This document shows, piece after piece, positions 10,601-18,275 of a stretch of 24,742 bases of DNA. The notes under the pieces were generated by a model that was not told the origin of the DNA, ran no database searches, and saw only the letters and a list, made by a program, of their open reading frames with translations. Where the stretch lies: assembly GCF_000003605.2 (NCBI RefSeq), contig NW_003134881.1, positions 34,858-59,599 on the forward strand, read 5' to 3'. How positions within the stretch are numbered: the first letter of the stretch is position 1; each line of letters opens with the position of its first letter. The DNA comes from Saccoglossus kowalevskii. Its lineage: Eukaryota; Hemichordata; Enteropneusta; Harrimaniidae. Position numbers and translations under genes: made by a program.

Positions 10601-12688
10601 TCAAAGGCACCCTCCCCCTTAGAATTTTCTTGCCTCCAATCTCTGAAAGCTAAAATATAGGAATTTTTCAGACTGGTTATGCTTATACAAGCATCCTCTC
10701 CACTGTTAGCAATGCACATTTCAATTATAGAATTTAAAATACTACAAAATAAACGAATCTGAGATCGGATCACCTGAGGTACTTATATGTATAATTGAAC
10801 ATATCATGAAATGACCAAATCTGAGGGAGGTCTACCCGAGGTACATATACACCAACTATCAAAGCAGACTTCTAGTTTTCAAGAAGTTGAAAAATTAAAC
10901 GTTTGACGGACACTGGACGACGACAGACTTATATGATAAGCTCCGCTTGTCAAAGACAATTGCAGAGCTAAAAAAAAAAGGAATTTTGTTTAGTGGCACA
11001 TCTCAATTGGCACAAACTCTGTATGACGAGTTAGTACAGATTCTGTAACTTAAATGGTTATAAACTCTGTACTGGCAGGCAGTTGTTACAGCTGCTATAA
11101 AACCATTATGATTCTTTACTTTTTAGGCAGTGTTTTGGCAAATCATTTGGTTTCAGTAATTTTGTTATGAATGCCATACGAGCAGTGGGTGTATGGTAAT
11201 GAGTATGGATGCCATTCTGCCTCATTTTTTATGACCCCCTGGTACGGCTCATATAGTTTGGTACAGACAATGTATGGCAGGCTGTTGAGTTCCCCTATAT
11301 ATATATATATATATATATCATTATATAGCATTTGGGGATGGTTGGAGCAGTGTTAGAGCAGTCATATAAAAACACAACACCTTAATGCAGTATTAACAAC
11401 TCCAATGAGCTCATGTTTTCTGAAATCAGATCTGCTTTGAATAACTAAAATACATATTTTTCAACCATATCATGTATATTGAAATTTATCAATATTTTAT
11501 AAATTGGTATAAATATTAGATTTGCTAGAGTTATTGCAACCACAAGAAAACATTTTATGGAGGGGGAAAACCTTGACACATTTTTTGTTAGTTACTAAAT
11601 ACTAGACATCATTCCTACATGACACTATACCTTAAGGGGGTCATTACTCTTGGTGCAACAAAGGTATTACTTTAATGCAAGATTAATTTATCAAGTTCAA
11701 ATCAAACCAGCCCAGCCAATCAACAAGCACAGTGTGAAATGTCATTTTAAAACATTCTAATGTTATTCAATCAGCCAACAGAGACCTCTCGTTTCAGTTT
11801 GAATTGTGCAAATTTAAAAATATTAATATAAAAATACCTTTGTTGCACTGAGAGTACTGCAAATACCTGATACAATTGTAATAAATCCTTGACTAAAGTA
11901 ATATAACAGTAAAAAATTTCAAGGGATTTTAATAGTCGTATCATCCACCAAGTAAATATTCACTCAAACTGTTCATAAAATACAAAGCCTAGCTTTATTA
12001 CATGGTATGGAAGGTACTTCTTGTCAACACTGACTGTACTCGTAGGCCATTCAACTGCATCTAAAAGAGCAGGGATCTAGTTTCTCAAAAAAGGGAAGAT
12101 TTAAAAAAATCTTATATATATTTGACAAGAAAAAGCTTGCATTATTAAATTACACAAAATGAAAAAAAAAATATATAATTTTATAACTCAATATTAAAAG
12201 AAATCTAGTAAACCCTCCCATAAAAATCTTTTCCCCCCATTACAACACCACTAAAAGTGGGTCAGAACTAAAGTTTAATGCACTTTTATTACAAAAACAA
12301 ATACGACAAGTACTCTATACATGTACAAACTTACTGGAAGTTGCACAGCAATCAACAATGTGAATCAAAACACCTATACTCGACTAGAACAAACTACCGG
12401 TAGCACAATAGAAATAATAAATAATAATAATAAATTATTAGTTTTCAAACTGATTAGTATAATGGGGCATTTGTATTTCATCTTGCATGTCGGAAATTTA
12501 GATACACATGTCTGCTGACAAAAGCTATGTATTAACAAGGATTACGTACAACTTACCATTTGAGAACATTCGTGTTGTTTGTTCATGATACAAGTAGAGT
12601 GTGAAGCACATGACACTGATTCATCAGTTGACGTTGATGCCAAGAGGCTCAATACAGAAATAAACATCAGGTTGCTAAAACTTATCAT
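1582..12688 (-). CDS. Gene B: secreted/ectodomain part of a second IL-17 receptor-like protein (5' part, 8 exons)
   Basis: Eight minus-strand exons (12688-12557, 8439-8400, 7517-7347, 6469-6336, 5528-5375, 3129-3073, 2410-2223, 1677-1582) join without a stop, with every junction phase matching (0, 1, 1, 0, 1, 1, 0). The spliced product is 324 residues and still open at its last donor. It starts with a signal peptide and is otherwise extracellular in character: 13 cysteines after residue 26 and sequons near residues 92, 105, 149, 172, 261 and 294. Residues about 60-220 (NITWSLN, IQISIMGL, FDCFKNLSPGCQYLVMLRTL followed by PLPDE) resemble the first fibronectin-like domain of IL-17 receptors. Residues 250-324 (ILFSTPPWNYSIDVIRLSL, FLGVQHGYYCIV) resemble the second. 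Membrane and signalling parts would lie left of position 1; a soluble form cannot be excluded. Family assignment rests on motif recognition plus the neighbouring SEFIR gene. Confidence 0.78.
2223..2410 (-). CDS. Gene B exon 7: second receptor domain
   Basis: This 188-nt exon follows ATGATTTGTAG and ends before GTGAGT. It starts with 2 nt (Tyr at the junction) and ends at phase 0. It encodes EAAYWTSDYINLYNSYRYNE, then IQILFSTPPWNYSIDVIRLS, then LHNYHDNKCDINSP. The F-S-x-P-P-x-x-Y-x-I-D-V-I-x-L-x-L stretch matches the start of the second fibronectin-like domain of IL-17 receptors. Confidence 0.76.
2560..3000. repeat. Dispersed repeat (GACGACGG / AAGCTCCGCT family), copy 1
   Basis: Two internal subunits share AAAATATCACTTTTTACCAA and ATTAGAGAATTGAAGATATC (near 2610 and 2765). 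They are followed by AAGAAGTTGAAA, GGACGACGACGGAC and GATAAGCTCCGCT. Further copies lie at 10770-10960 and 21560-21780. No coding potential. It lies just downstream of exon 7's acceptor in a gene B intron. Confidence 0.85.
3073..3129 (-). CDS. Gene B exon 6 (57 nt)
   Basis: The exon follows TTTGTTTTTTTTAG and ends before GTAAGT, phase 1-1. It encodes S(junction)-CRDPESNFYECLYVIPIG with two cysteines. An alternative acceptor 7 nt downstream (ATGCAG) would break the frame, so the first AG is chosen. It likely forms the linker between the two receptor domains. Confidence 0.75.
3450..3497. repeat. Isolated degenerate unit of the 66-bp repeat
   Basis: The stretch reads ATGTGCATTGCATGTGACCA, then ATATTGTACATGGCACAGAG, matching the array unit with few changes. 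It is separated from the main array by the LTR-like segment at 3529-3987, which suggests either insertion into an older array or that the repeat unit is tied to the element. Confidence 0.8.
3529..3987 (+). mobile_element. LTR-like element, copy 2
   Basis: Same plan as copy 1: TGTTAATGC at the left, a TATATAACC near 3785, an AATAAA near 3862, then GTAAGGGGGTTTCCACCACA and a GC-richer leader. Body sequence between the ends is only weakly similar to copy 1, so the two are diverged family members. It lies inside the gene B intron between exons 6 and 5, directly left of the 66-bp tandem array, with a single degenerate array-like unit on its other side. Confidence 0.4.
3988..4480. repeat. 66-bp tandem repeat array, about 7.5 units
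   Basis: Units begin GGGTTAATGTGTACATTG at 3988, 4054, 4118, 4184, 4250, 4316, 4382 and 4448 (the last partial). The period is 66 except for one 64-nt unit. Units are highly similar and differ at a few positions (GCATGTG/GTATGTG, GGTACAG/GGCACAG, GCACTC/GCATTC). Because 66 is divisible by three, long open frames persist on both strands; these are artefacts of the array rather than genes. It sits in an intron of gene B. Confidence 0.97.
4596..5005. repeat. Triplicated repeat, about 145-bp units
   Basis: Three diverged tandem units start near 4609, 4753 and 4903. Each has GAAATGTGAT, then GGAAAAGCCAAAA or similar, then TTAGGTGATTAATATGCACA. Two end with AGGTCTGTGC. A more diverged copy of the same family lies at 20740-20990. 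It lies in an intron of gene B. No coding potential. Confidence 0.88.
5139..5338. mobile_element. MITE family 1, copy 1 (Tc1/mariner-like TA target)
   Basis: A 200-bp element with left end TACTGTGAAATACTTTATTT and a degraded right end (AAAAGTATTTTGCAGTC). Its interior matches the copy at 9893-10096, including CCTATATTTTACATTCAAC, AATCAGTGAAAATA and TTTCAGCGAAAATTAATT. The right target TA appears mutated to TC. No coding capacity. It ends about 40 nt from exon 5 of gene B. Confidence 0.75.
5375..5528 (-). CDS. Gene B exon 5: end of first receptor domain
   Basis: This 154-nt exon follows ATAACTTACAG and ends before GTAAGT. It starts at phase 0 and ends with 1 nt. It encodes KTKLDYYFDCFKNLSPGCQY, then LVMLRTLPLPDE. 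The F-x-C-F-x-N-L-x-P-G-C-x-Y-x-V pattern followed by L-P-L-P is the clearest IL-17-receptor signature in this gene. A pair of cysteines eight residues apart and an NLS sequon are visible. Confidence 0.82.
6336..6469 (-). CDS. Gene B exon 4: first receptor domain, continued
   Basis: This 134-nt exon follows TGTCATTTTCCCAG and ends before GTAAGT. It starts with 2 nt of a codon (Asn at the junction) and ends at phase 0. It encodes IDQIKGIQISIMGLTN, followed by NDIRCVTFNLSSADFQLSD. The G-x-Q-I-S-I strand and the RCVTFNLS strand are typical of the IL-17R first domain, in which a G-(F/L)-x-V strand precedes a cysteine-containing strand. Confidence 0.78.
6797..6855. repeat. Hairpin: 24-bp inverted repeat with 11-nt loop
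   Basis: Left arm 6797-6820 (TGGTAGCTTTCACAAAGAAG plus TCAA) and right arm 6832-6855 are complementary with a single mismatch, separated by 11 nt. The stem would be strong in RNA from either strand. It may be the relic of a foldback element or a small RNA hairpin. It sits in the gene B intron between exons 4 and 3. Confidence 0.9.
6955..7315. other. CpG-containing segment of unusual composition inside a gene B intron
   Basis: Unlike the surrounding intron, this stretch has many CpG dinucleotides (ATCACGCGTTATGCG, CGTTCGACGCGCG, GCGAGATCTCGC). A plus-strand frame is open for 152 codons across it (6904-7362) and enters antisense of exon 3. I recognise no domain in the predicted protein, which is basic and lacks a convincing hydrophobic core pattern. 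It may be an inserted repeat fragment or a regulatory island rather than a gene. Confidence 0.4.
7347..7517 (-). CDS. Gene B exon 3: start of first receptor domain
   Basis: This 171-nt exon follows CTGTGCATACAG and ends before GTAAGT, phase 1-1. It encodes ADMCAGNLFPPVKWYDIPDK at its start and GINITWSLNLKK at its end, with sequons at NCS and NIT. The alternating hydrophobic pattern and the ITWSLN strand fit a fibronectin-type-III-like fold, as in IL-17 receptor ectodomains. Confidence 0.78.
8400..8439 (-). CDS. Gene B exon 2 (40-nt microexon)
   Basis: The exon lies between TTTTTTTCAACAG and GTGAGT. It encodes NSAGDMLHCSISH with one cysteine and moves the frame from phase 0 to phase 1, exactly what exon 3 requires. 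It is small, so support comes from the two good splice sites and the phase match with exons 1 and 3, which cannot be joined directly in frame. Confidence 0.7.
9893..10096. mobile_element. MITE family 1, copy 2, intact ends
   Basis: A 204-bp element with ends TACTGTAGAATACTTTATTT and AAATAAAGTATTCCACAGTA. The terminal inverted repeats match over about 24 bp and are flanked by TA, the target duplication of Tc1/mariner-type elements. The interior contains repeated GCGAAAAT motifs in both orientations. It is better preserved than the copy at 5139-5338. It lies in the long first intron of gene B. Confidence 0.85.
10770..10962. repeat. Dispersed repeat (GACGACGG / AAGCTCCGCT family), copy 2
   Basis: Contains ATATCATGAAATGACCAAAT, CTGAGGGAGGTCTACCCGAG, GTTTTCAAGAAGTTGAAAAA, GGACACTGGACGACGACAGA and GATAAGCTCCGCTTGTCAAA, in the same order as copy 1. 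Confidence 0.85.
11296..11319. repeat. TA dinucleotide microsatellite
   Basis: About eleven TA units in a row. It is read through by short open frames on both strands (11143-11356), which are therefore not credible genes. Confidence 0.95.
11643..11858. mobile_element. MITE family 2
   Basis: A 216-bp element with inverted ends ATTACTCTTGGTGCAACAAA (then GGTATT) at the left and AATACCTTTGTTGCACTGAG (then AGTACT) at the right. The arms match at about 23 of 27 positions, and weaker complementarity continues inward over AT-rich sequence and a TTCAAA motif. No coding capacity. Target duplication is not clear. Confidence 0.75.
12557..12688 (-). CDS. Gene B exon 1: start codon and signal peptide
   Basis: The ATG at 12688-12686 has a good context (GCC before, A after) and an in-frame TAA immediately upstream (TAA GCC ATG), so it is the first possible start in this frame. 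The exon encodes 44 residues and ends before GTAAGT at phase 0. Residues 1-20 (MISFSNLMFISVLSLLASTS) form a hydrophobic signal peptide with a plausible cleavage site near residues 18-22. Three cysteines follow (residues 27, 33, 41). Any 5' untranslated exon was not identified. Confidence 0.82.
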
Positions 12689-13649
12689 GGCTTAAGGTTG
12701 ATATATAGGTGACAATTATAAAAACCATATATATTAGAAGTACAACTGTTGTCAACAGCAAAAAACCATGCATCCAGCGTCTTCGTTGGATGTATAGAAA
12801 ATCATTTGTGTCAATAATGACTTGGATGACCTTTGCACTATGAAGTAGCAAGATTTAAGCCAATCTCAGTCTTGCCTGAAATCGCTAAAAGTGTTTTTTT
12901 TTTTTAACACAGAATGTCAAACTAATAATGAAATGAATATATTCACATACAACACTTGTAAGGTATTGAATTTTATATTTATGTCATGTGACCAGGTATA
13001 TTAGGATGGCATCCCTATTAAAGCCTTCTACCTCCTCCTGCAATTTTCTATTCAGAAAAAAACATCTAAAAATGGTACAATGAAAAATATATTTTCATTA
13101 TTCAAAATATTTGTTATCCAATGAAAATCTCAGATATTATTTTATGAGATTATTGAAAATTACAGTGAACCGCCTTATTTTATTCTTTCTGTATACAAAG
13201 TTTAAATAAACAAATAGAAATTACATTACAGCAGTAGATTAAATATTCTCAAGAACATCACAGGGGAAAAAACGCCTTACTCAACAGATGTATCACAAAA
13301 ATCACATAGAGCAACTTTTTTTACCCAAACATACTATGAGTCATTGTCACAAAATTCAATTCACAATGAACCTATACATACATTATTAAAGATATCAGGC
13401 TAGCCATTTTAATAAAGAAGTTAAAAATAACTTTTTTTATTACCAAAATTCACCTACAAAATGTGCACAACTAATATCAGCACTGTTGAGCAAACTATCA
13501 AATCATTTAAGCAATTTTTTTATATTTGTGTTCAACAAAATTATATTGTAATAGTCAAAATAACAAAACATCGTGGAATATACCGCTTTATCATGATATA
13601 AAAACGATTACCAGTATTCGTTAAGCAATGATCAAAGACCAAATTTTAA

Positions 13650-13775
13650 ATTAGTGGCATTTTGAAGAGGTGGGCGCTTTGCCGAATGTGACCCCGAATA
13701 TAAAAATTGTGCAAAAGTTGCGGGTGGGCGCTTGACCGGGCATGGGTGCTAACACGGTCGAGTATGGTAATAATT
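13650..13775. repeat. Candidate repeat fragment with GTGGGCGCTT motifs
   Basis: Two GTGGGCGCTT motifs (near 13670 and 13724) occur in a short GC-richer patch ending AACACGGTCGAGTATGGTAA. The surroundings are AT-rich, so this looks like an inserted repeat piece. Similar-sounding motifs are common in marine invertebrate repeats; that is from memory and unverified. Confidence 0.4.
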
Positions 13776-14203
13776 ATAACCTGGCGTCGAGCACTAAAAT
13801 TATTTTTTGATATTGTACTTGTGTTATTGAACTCCATTTGACCCTTTGTATTGTACATGCAAATAAATTTGTATCGATATCACAGGCAAGCCAAATACAG
13901 TACAAACACAGCTTTAGGCCACTTTGTTTTGTTATTTTAGCCTCAAAGAGCCCAACAATGAGTTTATACACAAAGTAATCAAGATTTCAGCATCATTTCA
14001 GCAAAAATCAGCATTCTTCCCTGAAGAACCAACATTTCAAACTAAGCAAATGGTGTGCTCATGCCGTGAAGTGAAGCTAGGTGATTTGGTGCCGTACGCA
14101 AGCACTGGTTGCAAAATGTCTACTTTTACAATGTTGGAAATTCAGCTGAATCAAAGACCCATTAATCCTTGCATGTTATACATCAAGTGTTTACTCCACA
14201 GTA

Positions 14204-14640
14204 ATAATAATAATAAATTTATTGCATCCTTAGAAGTACAAATGTTCTATTGGTTTACAGCAATAAATATACAAGTGATTAAAATAATATCAAAGTATGA
14301 TAACGTAAAAAATAGAAAAAAAAGAGTCAAGATATTTTATCTAAAGAAAGCTCATTTCTTAAAATGAATGATTTATGTAAAAATTCCCCTAAAAGTTTTA
14401 TTATATTTCTGTCATTACTTTTCATTAAATATGTGAATTTTTGCAGGTTGGTAATGATTTCTTTGGGGAATAAAATATTGGAAATAAAATCATTTCTATC
14501 TGTTTGATATTGTGGGCAAACTAAAAGAAAGTGTAATTCGTCTTCAACTTCCTGTAATGGGCATTGTTTACAAATTCTATTTTCTAATGGGGTTTTTGGA
14601 TTGGTATGTGAACACTAGGGTGGTTGCAATGCTAAGACTG
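14204..14640 (-). pseudogene. LINE (non-LTR retrotransposon) 3' fragment, reverse transcriptase C-terminus
   Basis: Read on the minus strand from about 14610 to 14327, one frame gives PLENRICKQCPLQEVEDELH, then FLLVCPQYQTDRNDFI, then about 45 more residues to a stop. The C-x-x-C ... H-x4-C pattern with an E-V-E-D-E-L-H-F core is the zinc-binding C-terminal module found at the end of the reverse transcriptase open frame in many LINEs. It is followed by about 120 nt of AT-rich 3' tail ending in a TTA repeat at 14204-14218, as in LINEs with microsatellite tails. The rest of the element is missing, so this is a 5'-truncated dead copy in the space between the two receptor genes. Confidence 0.85.
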
Positions 14641-15559
14641 CACTGTATCAGGAATTTATCTATTCTCCTACTTTTATTTGCACATTATCTCCCTCGCATC
14701 AACCTATGTATATAGTGGGTTGACCGATGCTGGTATTAATGGTGTGTAAACCAATATAATCTCCTTGAGTGTTCACATGCCCTTTAATGAAATAATGCAT
14801 CAACACCATAAATGAGAACTGAAATATCAGCTGAAGATGGCAACCGATATCATAAATTCATCAGTGTCCTATCTTGCCTGTCAAAAACTCAACAGGTGTT
14901 AAGTTTAGGGGTGACCTTTCAAACCACAGAGCAAAAGTCATTACACTTACTCTATATACACATATAAATATATTTATTAAAATTGCATAGGAATAATACG
15001 AGCTTGGAACTATATACACAAGGTAGAATTATGACTTTTATTCAGTTCCAATTATATATATGCAGGTCATTCAAATTATGAATTTTACATACCTGTAGTA
15101 ACCACTTTTTATAGAGCTACTATGAGCCCCAGCTCACACAGGTGAATACAACAATTGACAAAACCAAAGACTATGTTATAGGGGATTTATGTGACAAGGG
15201 AACAGACAAGATAGTGGGGCATGTTTATTAATTCTGTTGGGTGCTGTAACTTAGCATTTGAATTATATTAACTGCACAGTGGATACAATGTTGGTCAAGA
15301 ATCAATGGCACATTCAGGATCTTTCAGAGCCCACAACACATGTATACAAATAAACGCATGAAAACACTACAGTGAGTGTATACATAATCATAGTCAGGTA
15401 CTGACTGTAAATTTGTTGACTTGGAATAGTCAAACTGACAAATGAATTTTAAGTACAGTGTATTTTGTTTTGGTTCTGATAAACCTACCCTATAAAGTAT
15501 GTTGTATTTGAATATATTTGAATTAACAAGCTCAACTTCAGACAACTAATACAACAGAC

Positions 15560-16310
15560 TGGCAACTTAGCGTTTTCTATTGAAGCAATTCGTGACACGT
15601 TTGTTTAGGTTATTAGTTCTTATCATATTTAGTAAACATTGCAGAACAACAAGATCATCCTTAGATAAAATAACACGAGATCTATTCATATTCCAATCAA
15701 CTACCGCGATACATCGTATGAAGTTGAACGCAACAAAAATAACACACCCCCAGTTTTTTACCGATAACCAGCTTATGCTGATACGCTGGAACATATCATG
15801 TATATGACATCAGCTATCCCATGTTTCAGCACCCCTGAACACAAAAACAAAAATATTAACGCCCTAAGTGGTATGATCGCTCAAAACGCAGCGATATGTC
15901 CTTCCCGAAAAAATGTCAGAAGCTTTCCGCAAAATCAAAGTTGCTCATTATATATTCAAGAACTATTTGAGGTATATACTAAGACATTCAGTTACTTGTA
16001 ACTCGCCAAAATGGTGGTTGATTCTTAAAATATCTTACACAGCTGCAAAGGTCAAAATGTCCAGAACGCATCTCCCATTGTTTTAAAAAAGGCCGATTCG
16101 TTTTACGAAGGAATACGCAATTTCCAAAGAAGCGCGAAGTATGCAGAATATCCGGTGTTCGGTAAACTTCAACGGTGTCTGTCAATACTACTGAGCATGG
16201 CACACATACAATTAATCCGATTAACACCTTAAACAATAGGCATTGCAAGTCTGTTGTTATTAGTAGTCTGAGGCTCAACCAACCACTGTGACTACGCAAT
16301 ATCATTCAGG
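15560..16310 (-). promoter_or_regulatory. Candidate promoter or 5' untranslated region (low support)
   Basis: The segment is richer in CpG than its surroundings (GCGCGAAG, ATCCGGTGTTCGG, ACCGCGATACATCG). It lies about 3 kb upstream of gene B's start codon on gene B's strand and downstream of gene A, where a promoter or untranslated first exon could sit. A 105-codon minus frame (16305-15988) starts with ATG and has a hydrophobic stretch (LLFKVLIGLIVCVPCSVV), but no recognised domain. I cannot tell a regulatory island, an unrecognised first exon and a repeat apart. Confidence 0.25.
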
Positions 16311-16472
16311 CATAATTAATGAACAACACCAAGCCAATATAATTCAATGTTACTATTTCACAATTGGTGAGGTCTTTATTTTCAAGAATCATAGAAAAAA
16401 AACACTCATTGGTGATCAATAGAGAAATTATTACCAAATGATATCACCAGTTTCAATAAAAGACATGGCTGA

Positions 16473-16490
16473 ATATATATATATATATAA
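16473..16490. repeat. AT dinucleotide microsatellite
   Basis: About nine AT units, close to the left end of the 611-bp inverted-repeat element. Confidence 0.9.
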
Positions 16491-16673
16491 TTAATATCAT
16501 TTGTACTGCAAATGTAAAAAACATTACCTTGGAGTAATATCTATGTTTACAAAAATATGCTTTGCAAATAATGATTGATACATTCTAGACACAAAGTAAC
16601 TTATTATAATTTAATTTTAAATTTAATTGCAACATAATATTACATGCACAGATATTCAGCATATTTACAAAAT

Positions 16674-17284
16674 GGGCCATTCCAGTTTATATCTGCACCC
16701 CCCTGTTGATGAGCTTGTGTGTTTACTTCATACAGGGTATAATTTCCATGGGTGTATAAGTCATACAAAGTTTTATTTCCAAATCACCATTCACCATACA
16801 GTAATGGAAATCCAAAACTATAGTCCCTACTTATGGTGTTGATGAGTTCCTTTGTGCCACCATACAGAGTAGGATTTCTAAATATAACTCTCATCATATG
16901 CTAATTTACCAAGTTCAAAATTTTATATTTGATAATGGAAATTCAAACTAGTCCTGATTCACGGTGTTGAGTTCATTCGTGCCACCATCCTTATCTAATT
17001 TCAGTAATAACTATTTCATACTGGCCCAATTTTTTTACCATATACAGTCAGAATTCAAAGTTTTTTTAGTCATACTGTTGGAAATCCAACCTCATCAACC
17101 GACATGTGGCGAGATAAACTAAGCCATATCTTATTTAGCAGCCATAACTTTTTCCATACTCATCTGGATTTCAAGATTCTGTTTCTCCATATACAGTTGG
17201 AATTCCGGGGTATTTTCCCCATCATACAGTGCTGGAAATCGAACCACATCAACAGGGGGGTGCAGATATAAACTGGAATGGCTC
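16674..17284. mobile_element. Non-autonomous DNA element with 36-bp terminal inverted repeats
   Basis: Arms 16676-16711 (GCCATTCCAGTTTATATCTG, then CACCCCCCTGTTGATG) and 17247-17282 are perfectly complementary over 36 bp. Extending by two bases outwards (GG and GA), the element is flanked by AAT on both sides, a possible 3-bp target duplication. Inside are several related subrepeats around TGGAAATCCAA and GTGCCACCAT. There is no transposase frame, so it is non-autonomous and could fold back on itself. It lies between genes A and B. Confidence 0.88.
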
Positions 17285-18275
17285 AATGTGCTTAGACATT
17301 TTTGATTTATTTATCAAAATAAAAATCTTGCATAGTTTTTTTTGCAATTTAAATACTGTATCAATTTTATTCATATATTCTTGTTAGAAATGGTCATAAA
17401 TGTATATGCGCAGTAATTGGTTCATTTGTACTCAAGAGAAAATGCTGACTTGGTTTCTTGTTTTTTGTTATTAAATATACATGTACATGTCCTAATTAGA
17501 ACAATTATTTTAATTTAAGTTACATTGATTACGATAACAAATAAAGACACCCACCCTGGGGAGATACATGGGTTAAACCTAATAAATACCAGTTTAAGGG
17601 GGGGGGTCACAATTTGTTTTGGTTCAAATGCATTACGAATAGTACATGATTGATTTGAACACATGTCGCCACCTTTTCAGGTCTTTTTTTCATAGTACAA
17701 ATATGTAATTTAAGTCACATTTAATGTTGATATAAACATCAATAACAAATCAGACCACCCATAAACACCCCCCACCTCAACCTCCAAACCCCCCCCCCCC
17801 TCCCATCCCTACGCTGCACAACCAACCCCAGGGGAAATGCGCGTTTTTCTGAATCATTTTAATTCTCATCAATTTTTCTGGAAAAAAAAAAGGCAATGGA
17901 CGGAACCCAATCCAGGATGATATAAAGTGTGCCCTCTAAGCCGATAGGACACATCACATAAGATGTACTTATGTTCATTTACTGGCGCTTGATTATGCAT
18001 CAGAAAATTGTAAATTGATACTTTTGATAAACAAAATTCACATTATATGAAAGAAATGCAGGAGATCAATGGCCACAACATTTTCAGTTGTGCCTCAAAT
18101 CACCTACAGTCACTCATACTGGATATAAAGTCAGTAGCGAGATATATGTACGAGATATTCCGTCATTTTTCCTCCTCTAAAACACAGATCTTTAGAGTGT
18201 ATGTTTAAAAACCAACTACATTGTACCACTGTAAATAGAAATATCTGTCATCTCCATGTGAACTAACATGTACTC
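17285..18275 (-). other. 3' flank of gene A, including probable 3' untranslated region
   Basis: No coding sequence is seen. On the minus strand, polyadenylation-like hexamers occur: ATTAAA near 17872-17867 (about 400 nt past the stop) and AATAAA near 17371-17366 (about 900 nt past it). Which is used cannot be read from sequence. The stretch also holds a C12 run (17789-17800) and a G9 run (17598-17606). Confidence 0.4.

Larger units (their letters stand above)
8440..12556 (-). other. Gene B first long intron
   Basis: The 4.1-kb interval between exons 1 and 2 holds MITE copies at 9893-10096 and 11643-11858, a dispersed repeat at 10770-10962, a TA microsatellite at 11296-11319, and an AAT-rich run near 12410-12435. 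Segments at 9028-9042 and 9130-9144 each contain AAGATGGCG. No supported exon is seen in it. Confidence 0.6.

Noticed and set aside
10459-10773. 104-codon minus frame in the long gene B intron
   Set aside because: No domain and no phase-compatible splice pair to the neighbouring exons, which join correctly without it.
12765-12800. Short hairpin around GCATCCAGCG / CGTTGGATG
   Set aside because: The stem is only about 10 bp and could be chance; no supporting context.
13924-14367. 147-codon plus-strand frame
   Set aside because: Its right half is antisense to the LINE tail and its left half has no recognisable pattern.
14512-14715. 67-codon plus-strand frame
   Set aside because: It is antisense to the zinc-binding LINE fragment, which is the better explanation for this stretch.
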